Shown piece by piece: positions 35,656 to 46,345 of a stretch of DNA of 64,000 nt. The notes beneath the pieces were generated by a model. The model was not told where the DNA came from, did not search any database, and saw only the letters and a list, made by a program, of their open reading frames with translations. Position 1 is the stretch's first letter. The number at the start of each line of letters is the position of its first letter. The position numbers and the translations under genes are program-made. Origin of the DNA: Chlorokybus atmophyticus (Eukaryota; Streptophyta; Chlorokybophyceae; Chlorokybales; Chlorokybaceae); the NCBI GenBank assembly GCA_009103225.1, contig RHPI01003366.1, forward strand, positions 1 to 64,000, written 5' to 3'.

Positions 35656-37037
35656 ATATAGGTGACAAAACATGTTATAACCCAGTCATTACCTCGTCGC
35701 CGATCAAGCTCGCGGTTGTCGACATGATTGGAATCGAGGCCATAACAAACAGTGAAGCCGTTCAAGTAGAGGTTCTCCAAGTCACGCACCAGCAGTTCCA
35801 CAAAGGGCTCCAGACTGTGCACACTGTTTGGGAGCTGATCATTGGGAACAAGAAGCAAAGGCATGACGGAAGACTCTTGTGAGGAAATGCGCTTTCCGCC
35901 ATTGAGCACAGAGGCACTGACAACGGTGCAGCTGTGCTTCACAGTGGTTGTTGAGCTGAAGCCATCGGCGTGGATTAGCAGGGCTATGTTGCGAGGGTCG
36001 CCAAGAGCTTGCTGTACAATCTGATGGTTGGTTTTGTGGCACCCTGAGCATTCAAATGTCACGTGATCGCCTGCGTTGTGATGCTCCAAATCGACATGCG
36101 GGATGTGGTGGCAGAATGCGCAGGACACAGGCAGCTTGATTTTGTGGCGAGGGTCCCAGAAGCTGCAGTGATGCTGCTTCTTCACACCATGCCAGTACTC
36201 AGTGTTTGCAGCAGGTACTTGTTCCACAGGGACGTGCAACCACTCATCTTTGTGGCGCCATTCCTCCAGATAGTCGTGAGCGATTGAAGGGATAGCTAAC
36301 TTGGCGCTGAGCCAGGCACCTATACGATTGTACAAGAAGTCGCAACATTCTTTGCGAACCCTGCCGCATCCCCCTCCACATGGTGTGTTGCGAAGGCGAT
36401 CAATCATTTTTTGTTTGGTGTCGCCCGTATCCGAGTCCTCGTCATCTTCATTAAGTGTGGGATAAGGTGCATCAAACAAGTACTTGCATGTGGGACAGAC
36501 GGTCAGGCGCTGAGGAATAGGCATGCCGAGCGCGGCCAACAGTTTATCCACGGCGGCAATGTTTGTCGGCAGCTCATCCGCGACAGGGCTGTGCGATATT
36601 GTGTCGCCTGTGAGGCTGACGATGTCCTCCCGCAACTGCTCCTGTTAAACAGGGACCTCCAAGGCCAGCTTGACCACAGATTATTATTTGGCCAAAGTTG
36701 AGCTTCATAATCTCGTTGACGAGTGCAACCAAGATACCAGAATCTTCCAGGGCTGTCACAATCTTGAGGTAGATATCCAGCCACTTCTTCGTAGCAGACT
36801 CTGTTGGCGGTTGGCTGGGCTCGAGAGGTTGACTATGGGGAATAGGTGGTGCCCACCTGCTTACGGCAACTGCCAGGTCAAGTGTACGGTGCGCCCTTGC
36901 AACTGCTTCGTCCACCATCTATAATGACAGATCTTGGTTAGCACGCCAGCGATTAACACCAATTCACATGACCACGCTATCAAGAATCGTAAGCAAGACA
37001 CACGCGTGCATGGCTGTGTCATAGACCAGACTGGCAC

Positions 37038-37212
37038 TGTTCAGTGCCTATAAGTCCTTAGGTCTCAGCAAAGGAATGCATAAGTCGTAAACACTAGACA
37101 GTGCCTATGAGACTTTAGGTTAGAGCAATGGAGTGCATGACTCGTAGACACTGGGCAGTGCCTATGAGACTTTCGGTCAGAGCAATAGATTGCATAACTC
37201 ATAGACCGCACT
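37038..37212 (-). repeat. 62-bp minisatellite, right block 3
   Basis: About three copies of the same unit in the intron between TNP2-like exons at 37219 and 36919. Confidence 0.8.
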
Positions 37213-37829
37213 GCTTACCATGCCGCGGCATCCACTGGAACTGCAGTTGCAGATAACTTGACGATTCTGCTGCTGCTGCTGCTGCTGCTGCTAGTGCTGG
37301 CTCTCCACATGATCAGATGACTCGTCGGCGAATGAGCCACCTCCAGCTTCAGCAGCCGGTGACAAAGGGGAATGCGAAGTGGATGGCTGGCCAGCGGTTG
37401 CAGGGGGGTGAGCAGCAGGCTGAGTTGCTGAAGCTGGCCTGCAGGGAGTCATATTAGGCGCTTAACAACTGCTGTCATGAAAACTGTGCTGGTTGTGTCG
37501 CAATGAAGCTTGAAAGCTAGCTAGTGGGGGCAAGGATGTTACCTGAGTGAGGGGTCTGCCTGCCCATCCACCTCCATGGGGGACGCGTTGTCACCAGCGA
37601 GGCCGCTATCAGCCAAAAGTTGGGACACCTCAGCTTCTCTGCGGGCAAGAGCTTGCTCTCTTTGACTCAACTCCAAGTCCTTCTGACGTAGGAGACCTTG
37701 CGCTGCGTTGACAACCAACTTGGAACGCTGCTTTTGCTTGCGCAAAGCTGCAAGGTTGACTGCAGGTAGCTTGAGTCCGATGAACTGGTGGAGTCTTTCA
37801 GCAATATCAGCTGCTTTTCGGTCCGCCAT

Positions 37830-38309
37830 GCTGGGTGCATGCGTAGTACCCACGAAACCAGCTGTTCCAAAGGTTTTCGCCACCGCCGCCGCCGCCGCCA
37901 CCGCCGCCGCCAAGATTGCAGCGCAAGCCCAAAACCCTAGCAAATGGACAGGGGACCATGCATGCCAAGTGCCTGCTACTCGTTTAGCATTTGCGCACGT
38001 GACCTTGGGAGCAACGGACCAGGTGAGATATGTCGTATGCTTCCGACGTCATTCTTCACCGTTGGTTATCATAATATATCAATGATCCAAAACAGCTCAG
38101 CGCTTGCGCATTATGAAAACATGAACAGTACAACAACAATTCTGTACCACACAGTTGTATGTGCCGAGGTAATCATATTTGTAGCATTTTTTATCGTGCC
38201 CAGGTTAGGTTCCTTATAATCCGGTCTAGGTTGCTGCCAATGTACCGCTCCAACCTTAGTCAGTGATCCTCATGAGCCAGTGTTGGACAGTTGTTGAGTG
38301 CTGTTTCGG
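37830..38309. other. Upstream of TNP2-like gene; no gene seen
   Basis: Starts with a GCC-rich run (37882-37915) just upstream of the - strand ATG at 37829. The remainder is unremarkable and without coding signal, up to the right palindrome array. Confidence 0.4.
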
Positions 38310-38638
38310 AACCATGCATGGTCTAAAAGGGCGCTTGCAACCGTACCAGTGCAGCTTGGTCCCGCTAGTGAGAACATGATTGGTCCGTACAGTACATGCG
38401 TTCTGTACCAGTGCTGCCCTGGCTCATAGGCCGCTGGGCATGCGACTAGCCTTGGTCCTACTGCTCAGGCCGCGTGCTGACCAATGCTGTACCGGTCTAC
38501 AAGCCGCGGGACACGCCACCAGCCCTGGTCCGGTCATTTGGACCATATCGGCGGGCTCCGGGGCCGGACCACCGGTGGTCCGATCATGCCGGACCAGTCG
38601 CGGCACTGGTACGCTACTACATACCAGACGTGGTCTAC
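38310..38638. repeat. GGACCA/TGGTCC palindrome array (A-right)
   Basis: Same motif class as 17904-18457: AACCATGCATGGTC, CTGTACCGGTCT, GGACCACCGGTGGTCC, CCGGACCAGTCGCGGCACTGG. It abuts the stranded transferrin exon at 38671. Confidence 0.8.
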
Positions 38639-38670
38639 GGGCTGCGTACGACTGGCCCGCGCGTAAAAAG

Positions 38671-38982
38671 CCCTGTGTGCATGACCGGTGGCTGCCGCCC
38701 CATTAAGGACTTTGAGCATTGCGTAATGGCGCTGATGCCAGCGCACGCCGTGATGGCCCGCAGCACGATGTCCGACGGTCTCCTGTCCAACATCAAGAAC
38801 ACCCTCACCCGCTTCGCTAACTCCAGCGCTTTCACCAATCTCTTTGGCGAAGCCATCAACGCCAACGGACACGTGTTCGATCAGATGTCCTCGGCCTCAC
38901 TTCTGTGGACACCTCGAGAGAGGAGTTCTTTAGCGAAGCTGCCATTGAGGCGTACTCACACGGCTTAACGTTCGGGGACCAG
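38671..38982 (+). pseudogene. Transferrin lobe 3, C-terminal half (stranded exon)
   Basis: This lone exon lies between two palindrome-bordered insertions. It reads PVCMTGGCRPIKDFEHC, then VMALMPAHAVMAR, a helical stretch, then HVFDQMSSAS. This matches the same segment of lobe 2 (MCHGGGCVDINQYEECNLALVPAHAMVVAR) and of lobe 4 (CPSGDCANIGDYRDSNLAAVPAHAVAVSR). A 1-nt shift near 38905 separates SSASL from SVDTSREEFFSEAAIEAYSHG. The likely donor is GTATGG at 38983, inside the first GGACCA...TGGTCC palindrome of the following array. The exon supplies the half lobe missing after 12850, which is why I treat the whole locus as one gene. Confidence 0.75.
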
Positions 38983-38991
38983 GTATGGTCC
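38976..38991. repeat. First palindrome of array C-left, separated by the Academ-like insertion
   Basis: GGACCAGGTATGGTCC, 4 bp before the left terminal inverted repeat. It contains the probable splice donor (GTATGG) of the preceding transferrin exon. Removing the insertion joins it to the array at 50096. Confidence 0.8.
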
Positions 38992-39016
38992 TTCCCAGTC
39001 AGAAAGCCAGAGGCCT

Positions 39017-39412
39017 TCCCTATGGCAGATTGCAGGAAATGGTCGGTCGAGATGGATGCTCGCGTCGTATGTAGGCCATGAGTAACGTGTGAGCATGGGT
39101 GAACTGGGGTGATCGACGCCCGTGGTGTCTGTAAGTTTATCATTGATTGTCGGCGGTGTTGGTAAGGTGAACAGCGTAAGTTAACGCCCGTTTACGAGCG
39201 GTGTTGCATCAACGATTGACTGTGTGCGTTGTTGGTTGTCGTTTGCAGTCGCCGTTGCTCACGGCAAAGTATATCACTGTCGTCGATGCGGAGGCGCCGG
39301 TGTACCCTGACATCAGCTTATGCCAACGGTGGTGGTATTCGAATTTGCAAGTGCAGATGAGGCGGGGTGTTTGCAGTGTTGGCTGGGCTGTGTGTTGTGG
39401 GCGGCGGCGTCG
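39017..39412 (+). other. Left end and promoter region of the Academ-like transposon
   Basis: No open frame of note. It includes TG-rich sequence and a GGCGGCG tract just before the ATG at 39413. No clear TATA box was identified. Confidence 0.4.
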
Positions 39413-42400
39413 ATGGCGGATGATGCTAGTCTAGCGTCGCTTTTGGAGGAGCAACGATAGAAGCTCGAGTTGATAGAGGCGGCGAGGAAGGGTCGCAATA
39501 CAAGCCAGCGTGACTATGCCAGGCGTCGCCGTGAGGAAGATAAGAATTATATTCAGCAGCTGAAGGAAGAGTGTGGGCTGGTGAAGTCTCGGATGAGCGC
39601 AACTGGCGTGTTTCTGCATGCATTGACATGTGGGAAGACTTGGAGATGGCAAGGAGATAACCTTGTTTTGGTTCAGGTGCGTTTGGAGGGTGCAGCGTGT
39701 GTTCATGCGTGTGTATTGTGTGTATCGTGCATTGTCTCCACCTGTGACTGCGGTTTGATTTGGCAGCTGATATGGATGAGAAGTGTTTTGTGCTCGACAT
39801 ACTGACTCTGATGTATTGTGTGAGCAGGATACCTTGCCGACGCCTGGTGGCGCACCTCTTGGACTATGTGCGCAGGTGAGGTGCGGTTGCATGCTGCATG
39901 CTGCGTAGCACTGTAGTTGGCTGCAAACCCGTGCTCAATGGTGCATGTTGCAGGAGAATGATGTTGAATTGGCTCTGTCGTCGTCTGATGAGGAGGAAGA
40001 TCAGGAGAACATCCATCAAGTACTTTCGCAGCGTAGGAAGCAGAAGCAGCATCATACGCCTCATCAGCAGCAAGTGCCACCAGCCTCTGCACTGCACCAG
40101 ACACCGCATTGCCATGTGCGCCATGATCAGAATGGCAACCGTGTCGTGTTGGGACCGGCCATGTCTCGGTTGAACACAGCGAGAGGCGTACCTAAAACGC
40201 CCAAGACACCACTTGGCACCTTGCCAGGTGGGCGCTTAGCTTAGCCTGATTTGCTTTGCTAGGCGGTACCCTGAGAGACCATGAATCATGTGTAGTAGAT
40301 GAGACGATGTTGTATACCTATTGCCTAAATGTGGATTTGAGAACTAGTTTCCACAGCTTGATGCATGTGTTGTGTGCAGACCAGGTTCGTCGTGCCAGCG
40401 TGCATGCGGATGATGCGTACAGACAGACCCGTGTGTTCAGCCAGCTGGAGGTATAGTGGGAGTGGGGGGCATGCAAACAAGTAAACATGCTGTGTAGTTG
40501 ATCCTTCAATGCACAGTCATCTTGTCAGCAGCTTGTGTTAGGTTCGATGTATTGGCATTCGATGTAGAAAATGGGGATGTGGTCTGTAAATTTGCCAGGC
40601 ATCCATACTCAAGTCACCATGTGGAATGGCAGAGTGGTATAAACAGGTGTCATTATAGTCTACATCACTATGTATGTAAGCATTTTTTCAACAGTAGTCG
40701 GCAGATTGCGAAATAGGGGACTACAGCCATATGATAATATATGCTCTGGGCGCCCAACCACTGTGTCTACGCAGTCAGCGACTTTACAAGTTTAGAGTTT
40801 GAGGGCGGAGATGGCTTCAGTCAAGCAGGGGAGAGATCGTGTACAACGCGACTTGGATGCGGCGCTGGAGAGGCTGCGTGTCATGGAATCAAGCGGCAGC
40901 TCCAACACCAACACTGCCTTGCAGAATGCCTTGCAGGAGTTGCTGCAGTTGCGCACACAATGCGAGGTTGGTGTTTGCCTAATCCTGTTTGTATGGTGTA
41001 TATTTGGGTTTGACTTACCTCTGGCTTGCATGGTGTAGGACTTGCGAGATCAGCTCACACAGAATGTATGTCAAGATGACCAACGCCGCGCAGAGTTCGC
41101 ACGGGCTGTTGGGGAACTGGAAGAGGAGTTGGATGCAATGACCCTGCATGCCGAGGTGAGTGGGTGCACAACAATGCATGCAATAATATATTGACTATCA
41201 GAGGCCTCTATGTCCTGAAGTCGAACATATCACCAGGTGTTGGAGACCAGGGTGGGCGAGGAAGTGGACGCTTATAACGCTGAGAGGAGACACCGGCTGC
41301 AGGTGGAGTGCAATCTGTCAGGATACCGTGGCAAGTTAGTGGAGCTGGAGGACGTGATCGCTGGTCTACGTGAGACTGTGCGCACAAACAGGGCGTGCCA
41401 TCCATCGCAGCACGATGCACGTGTGGCGGACGAGGTGCGCCAGCTCTATGCGGACGATGTGCAGCGAGCAGCCAATGAGGACTGTCATGAACTTGTGGCA
41501 TGTGCGGTGAGAGATGTTGCTTCCCAGTTGCTGCAGAGGGATGCCGTTGTATTCCTGACTGCAGTAGCAGTCGAGTACAATATTGCACCTGCGCGTGTAC
41601 TGCTGCGTGCTGTGAACCAGCGCTTACCGGAAGCGGGTGTGGTAGTGACCGGCGCCAGGCAACAGGGTACACTTATGATTGCTGCTTGGGCCGATCCTTT
41701 GGCATGCCTGTTGCGCCATGGGATGAGGGTTACTGAGGTGCCGGCCAGCACACAGCCAACTCGTACGGGGACCAGCGCGGTTGATGGCGACCAACTGCCT
41801 GCTGCTGTACTTCGTCACCTGAACAGGGTTATGGAGGCGGAGAGGCAACGGCATGTCGAGCGCAACAGACAGGACCCTGATCTGCGCTGCGTGAATTGGC
41901 AAGAGGAGTGGGAGAAATGCGGACCTGTAGTGCGACAGTTGATGGGCACACTGACTGGCTACAGTCAGATGGAGCGATTGCCATCTTCTGGTCCCAAACG
42001 GGCTCGTGCTTTAACAATCCTGCGCAATAAGACCGTGTTCCTGATGCACTGTGCATTGTATGCAGGGAGCAAGTTTGCATACTCTCCATTGCATCTGGCG
42101 GTCACGGACGAGGTGGACACACATTCTGAAGGGAACAAGTTACTCAGGACCCTCAACCGCCTGGGTGTGACAGTAAGCCGAAGCCACATCGACCGACACA
42201 TACACACCAGGGCGCTTCACAATCTGAACAGCATCGCTCGATTGCAGCCCCGACGTGGTATACATGTGCTGGCATCAATTGATAATCTAGACATAAAGGC
42301 AGGCCACCAGGCACGCTACAAAGGCAGGAAAGCAGGAGACATCCATGCCACTTCAACTCAGCTTGTCTCGACAGTCGCTCGGATGCCTCCAGAACAACTG

Positions 42401-45400
42401 ACTCTGCAGGTGAGTTGTCAGCCCATGGTGATCAGGGAGACCAATTACTGCGAGTACAGGTCAGTCAAACTAGCATCTTGTGGGCAATCCATGTACTCAT
42501 TGTTGGTGTTGTTGCAGCCATCGAGGAATCGCACGCTGGCAGAGTCACTGGTGGCTGAGCCGTGCGTCAACAATATGCCTCCTCCTGCGCCCATGCAGAG
42601 AGCACCAGTTGTTGTGCGGAGCGATCCAATCTTGAACTTAATGCCTGAGGAGGTTGCGGCACTCGAGAGTTTCCAGAAAACGTTACACAATGCCGTGTTG
42701 ATGCGCATGCAAGAGCCGGACCATACATGTTTGCCAACACTTAAGGAGGATTGGGCACGGTGGCTGCAACTGGCCACAGGTAGAAGCACTGAAGTTGCCA
42801 ACGACATTGAGTACCTGCCTGTGTTGCCTTTCTGCCCTGACAATATAGAGAACCTCAAGTCTGCGCTCTTGCAACTGCGCGCCAAGGTTGGCATCACGGA
42901 TTCAACAAGCAAGATCTGTGTTACTGGGGACGAGAAGACGTTTGCCCTGATGCAAGCACTAAAAAAGGCAGAGCCGGGCTACTGGGACTGGGTGGTGCCT
43001 TTCCCTGGCGATTTCCATGTCCTGATGAACATGCAGCCCGTCATTATAAAGATGGCCTGGGACGCTGGTCTCGATGCTATGTCCTTGGAAGCCGGTTTTT
43101 CTGCAGCCACGGCACGCAATCACTTAGCAGACGGCTCTCATTGGAAGAAGATACACAATTTTTTGTGTAAAGTCTTGGAGGCACTGTACAGACATATGTT
43201 CAAGTTGTGGCAGCAGGCAGAAACCGCAGAGATTAAGAACTTGTGCAGAGCTGACCTGGAGGAGAACGGGATCAATGCCTCAAACTCTGCTTCCTTCTTC
43301 CGCGAATGGTGCGAGGGTCAGTGCAAGACCGATCATACCTGGCAGTTCTGGTGGAACTTCGTGAGCCGTGATATGCTGCATTACTTTGGGCTATTTTGTG
43401 GTGTTCGCCAGAGGATCTTGCATCTCCGACTGGCCAGCTGGAAGGGTCTGAGCCCGCTTCCATTCGCCTGGGATCGCTACCATTATTAGAAAGTCATGAC
43501 GCTGCATCTTGCAGACCTGCAGAGCATGCCGCGCTCTTTGCTGGATATGCTAGCCGAAGGTGGCTTTGCAGTCAGTCTAACAGGATCGGCTGGCAGACTG
43601 GTTGCTCTTGATGAAGCCCATGAGTGCCAGGTCAACAGAGATATGAAGATGTCACTGTGCAGGCCCACCACCGAGCAGCTCCGTCAGAAGTCATTGTACT
43701 TGGGGGAGCGCAGTCAAGCACACAAGCAACTAGAGCGTCAGCTACTGCTTGACAACAACCTGGTCAACAACGAGCTGGATGATGACGCCGACGACGACCA
43801 CGAGAGGGTAATGCGGACACTGGCTACCTACGCCGCCAGGTGTGGCAGCGATTTAATGCATCTTGCTGAGCTGCTGGAGAATACACAAGCCTTGGCAAGG
43901 CCACACGCGCTGCACTTGACGCATCTTACCACCGGGGTACCAGCGGCGGCTGCTGCTTCAGCAGATCTTGCGCGACACTACCAGGTTGGTGTTGAGGCCA
44001 TAAAGTCCTTTGTGGAGGTTGACGTCTGCCGCGAGGCACCTGCGTGCAAAGTCAGTCGCAGGTTCAACTTGAAAACAATGGCACCTGCTAAGAAGCGCAT
44101 GAGCAAACAGGCCACCGTGATCAAGCAGTACCGTCAAGAGATGTTGGTGGCCAAGCGCCTGGCTGCCAATGGTGCTAGTCAGGAGACCGTCACAGCAAGA
44201 TACTGCGAGCATCCATGGGCGCTGTTTGAGGAGCTCACCGGCAAGATGCGGTCTGGCGACAAGGCCAAGTTTATGGCGGAGGTAGCTCCTCTCGACAACA
44301 CATGCTGGAGCCGCATGTCCCCGCAGGGCGTGGAGTGCATCATCCTGGAAGGCATGTTCCTGATTAATCAAGAATGCCACATGCTGCAAGGCACCATCAA
44401 GGACTATATCCAACACCTGATGCGCATCTGCGTGCTCAGCCGGCTCGCCAATCAGACCGTGCGCAGCGTGCAAGTTGTGTTTGACACTCCACGACTCCAA
44501 ACGGGGGTCAAGTCTTCACTGCAACGCGCACGTGACGGTGCGGCGCAATCATCTGGTGGTCGTCTAACTCTGGACACTGAGCTGCCGAGATTGTGGCGGG
44601 ATGTGCTAAGAGATCGTAGCTTGAAACGATTTCTGTGTGAACTGATAACAGAGCACATGCCCAACATGATTGCGGAGTACCTGCACCCCGACCAAGAGGT
44701 TGTATTCGCTGGCGGGTCAGATATAGACGAAGTTGGAGACCTTGCGCGTGTCGTGGCACGCGATTCGGACAGCCCTGCACGCGTATATTTTGTGAACGAC
44801 TATGTTTGTAACCATGGAGAAGCTGACTCTGGCGTCTGGGTGCATGCGCACAAATGCCCCTACAACAACATCCTCATATACTCACCTGATACCGATGTGA
44901 CCATGATTGGCCTGGCGATCACCGACGGGTGGGATGCAGTGTTGAAGGACGTCACAGTACAGGTGGCACAGCACTCCAGTGGCTCCACTCGACCACCCTT
45001 CCTGCACTTGTCTACACTGCAACAACAAGTCAACAGCATGCACCAGGTGCAGAGCATCGCCACCGGGTTGCGTGGCTGGTGGCTTCTTCTAGTGTATGCA
45101 GCAACTGGTTGCGACTACACCTCATTCATTGGCGGCATCTCGAAACAGTTCATCTGGCGCACGGTCCTGGCACAGCATGCAACATTCATCACTAGCAATG
45201 TTAGTGTAGTGGAACATGAGATGTGTTTCGCTATACTGCGCCTCATTGGGTGCTCTTACTTCGAGAAGTACAGGTCCACCTTCGACAGCGGCACTCCTGC
45301 ATCTATGTACTTCGAGTTGCACGGGCCTGAATCAACCACCAGCGATAAGGGACGATTGGCAGACTGGTTAGAGGCGATCCACAAAACAGTGTGGAAGAAG

Positions 45401-45910
45401 ATTGCCACGCCACGAGATACCATGCCCACAGTCGATGCACTATGGCTGCATGCACTTCGCTCGGTGTATGCAGTGCAGATGTGGATGCAGAGCTGCAATG
45501 GTGACATGCACATGCCTGACTTGTCTGATTATGGTTTCACTGAGGTCGATGGGTTATGGACTGCTGTCCAAGATCTGCCAGAAAACATGGTGGAGGCGAA
45601 AGCTAGGAGGCAATTGCTGATGAAGGGTTGTGGATGCAAGACTGGACGATGTATCAGCAAGAGATGCAAGTGTCGCAAGGCAGGACAAGCATGCACCGAC
45701 AGCTGTTCTTGTTTGGGATGTGACAACCACGGCAATCACGTGGACGAGGACGCTAGTGCAGCTTCTTGTTGCCACATAACAACCCCCCCGCCCATGGTCA
45801 ACCCAACAGCCGAACAGTCAACACAGGCAATGGACAACGATTATCCAAATTCTGTCAACTCAGACAGTGATGAGGAAGACCTCACCATGATGGATATGGA
45901 CGACGTCTAG
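39413..45910 (+). pseudogene. Academ-like transposase: coiled coil + XPG/FEN-type nuclease + CXC finger
   Basis: Eight exons join in phase: 39413-39676, 39828-39875, 39954-40227, 40380-40450, 40796-40966, 41039-41155, 41237-42409 and 42518-45910, giving 1,837 codons including the final TAG. Only two codons break the frame, TAG at 39458-39460 and TAG at 43487-43489. The N-terminus is coiled coil (to about 41400). Next comes a block with ASIDNLDIKAGHQ (about 42268), then VPFPGDFHVLMNMQP (about 42997) and FAWDRYHY before the second TAG. The nuclease shows EADSGVWVHAH (44817), IYSPDTDVTMIGL (44876) and GCDYTSFIGGIS (45109), resembling FEN/XPG acidic and helix-turn-helix motifs. A tesmin/TSO1-like CXC domain (GCGCKTGRC, CKCRKAGQAC, CSCLGC; 45628-45730) and an acidic tail follow. 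It probably binds and cuts transposon ends. Confidence 0.8.
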
Positions 45911-46345
45911 GGCGGCCTGCTACTCTCGCAGAAGGCGCCGCGAGCAGCAAGTTCTACCATAGCCACCACGCCCCACTGCACCTCACCCGACCCGCCCAAC
46001 CTCCGGCAACCCAATCTACTGCACCTGTCAACGCCGCCGCCACCGGCAGCATCCTCATCCGCAACCGCCGCCGCAACCGCCGCCGCCTCCGCCGGATGCC
46101 CAAACCGCAGACACACAACCACCTCAACAGAAGGTGCCGGCACCGCCGCCGCCACCGGCAGCTTGCTCCCCCGCCTCTGCCTACACCCCCGCCCCCGCCA
46201 GCCTCGAGCAGAGATCTGTGCTGGCTGGTATGCAGCAAGCGCATGTTTTTAGGGTTTGCAACGCGTGTTTTTAGGGTAGTGCAGCTCAGCAACATGTGTG
46301 TTACATTGCAAGGCGGCGGAGTTGGCGGAGTGCAGTGGCACCAAC

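Larger units (their letters stand above)
34091..37829 (-). pseudogene. TNP2-like (CACTA/EnSpm) transposase gene, decayed
   Basis: Exons on the - strand: 37829-37543 (MADRKAADIAERLHQF, coiled coil), 37438-37219 (Pro/Ser-rich, polyGln with TAG at 37293-37291), about 36919-35694 and about 35450-34091. The third exon has Cys-pairs (CPTCKYLF, CGGGCGR, CAFCHHI, CSGCHKT), then the Transposase_21/tnp2-type block IALLIHADGFSS, SVLNGGKR, LLLVPND, FVELLVRDLENLYLNGF. The fourth exon has FNPCRDLVYDTMHLLLEGL, then KRFPRGISKHLAWFKAQDL, as in TNP2 proteins. Lesions: TAA at 36647-36645 plus a nearby frameshift, a TAA after ADARL near 34680, and a frameshift near 34490. Identification rests on motif order and is not backed by a search. 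Confidence 0.6.
17884..38640. mobile_element. Composite element A: putative CACTA/TNP2-type transposon (~20 kb)
   Basis: The borders are inferred from two GGACCA...TGGTCC arrays (17904-18457 and 38310-38638) that lie directly inside transferrin intron sequence. Inside are a TNP2-like transposase on the - strand, SET and coiled-coil genes on the + strand, an unassigned - strand gene at the left, and inverted blocks of a 62-bp minisatellite (left at 20.57-20.87 kb, opposite orientation at 33.9-37.2 kb). CACTA/EnSpm elements typically carry subterminal short repeats bound by the transposase, often as inverted pairs, which fits. I could not identify exact terminal inverted repeats or a 3-bp target duplication, so the extent is provisional. 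Copia 3 and a solo LTR are nested inside. Confidence 0.45.

Noticed and set aside
41237-43489. Independent 750-residue gene
   Set aside because: It is in phase with upstream exons and with the following frame; the TAG at its end is the only interruption.
39413-45910. KDZ or Crypton element instead of Academ
   Set aside because: The Cys-rich finger alone could suggest KDZ, but the 4-bp duplication and the XPG/FEN-like motifs fit Academ; no tyrosine recombinase motif is present.
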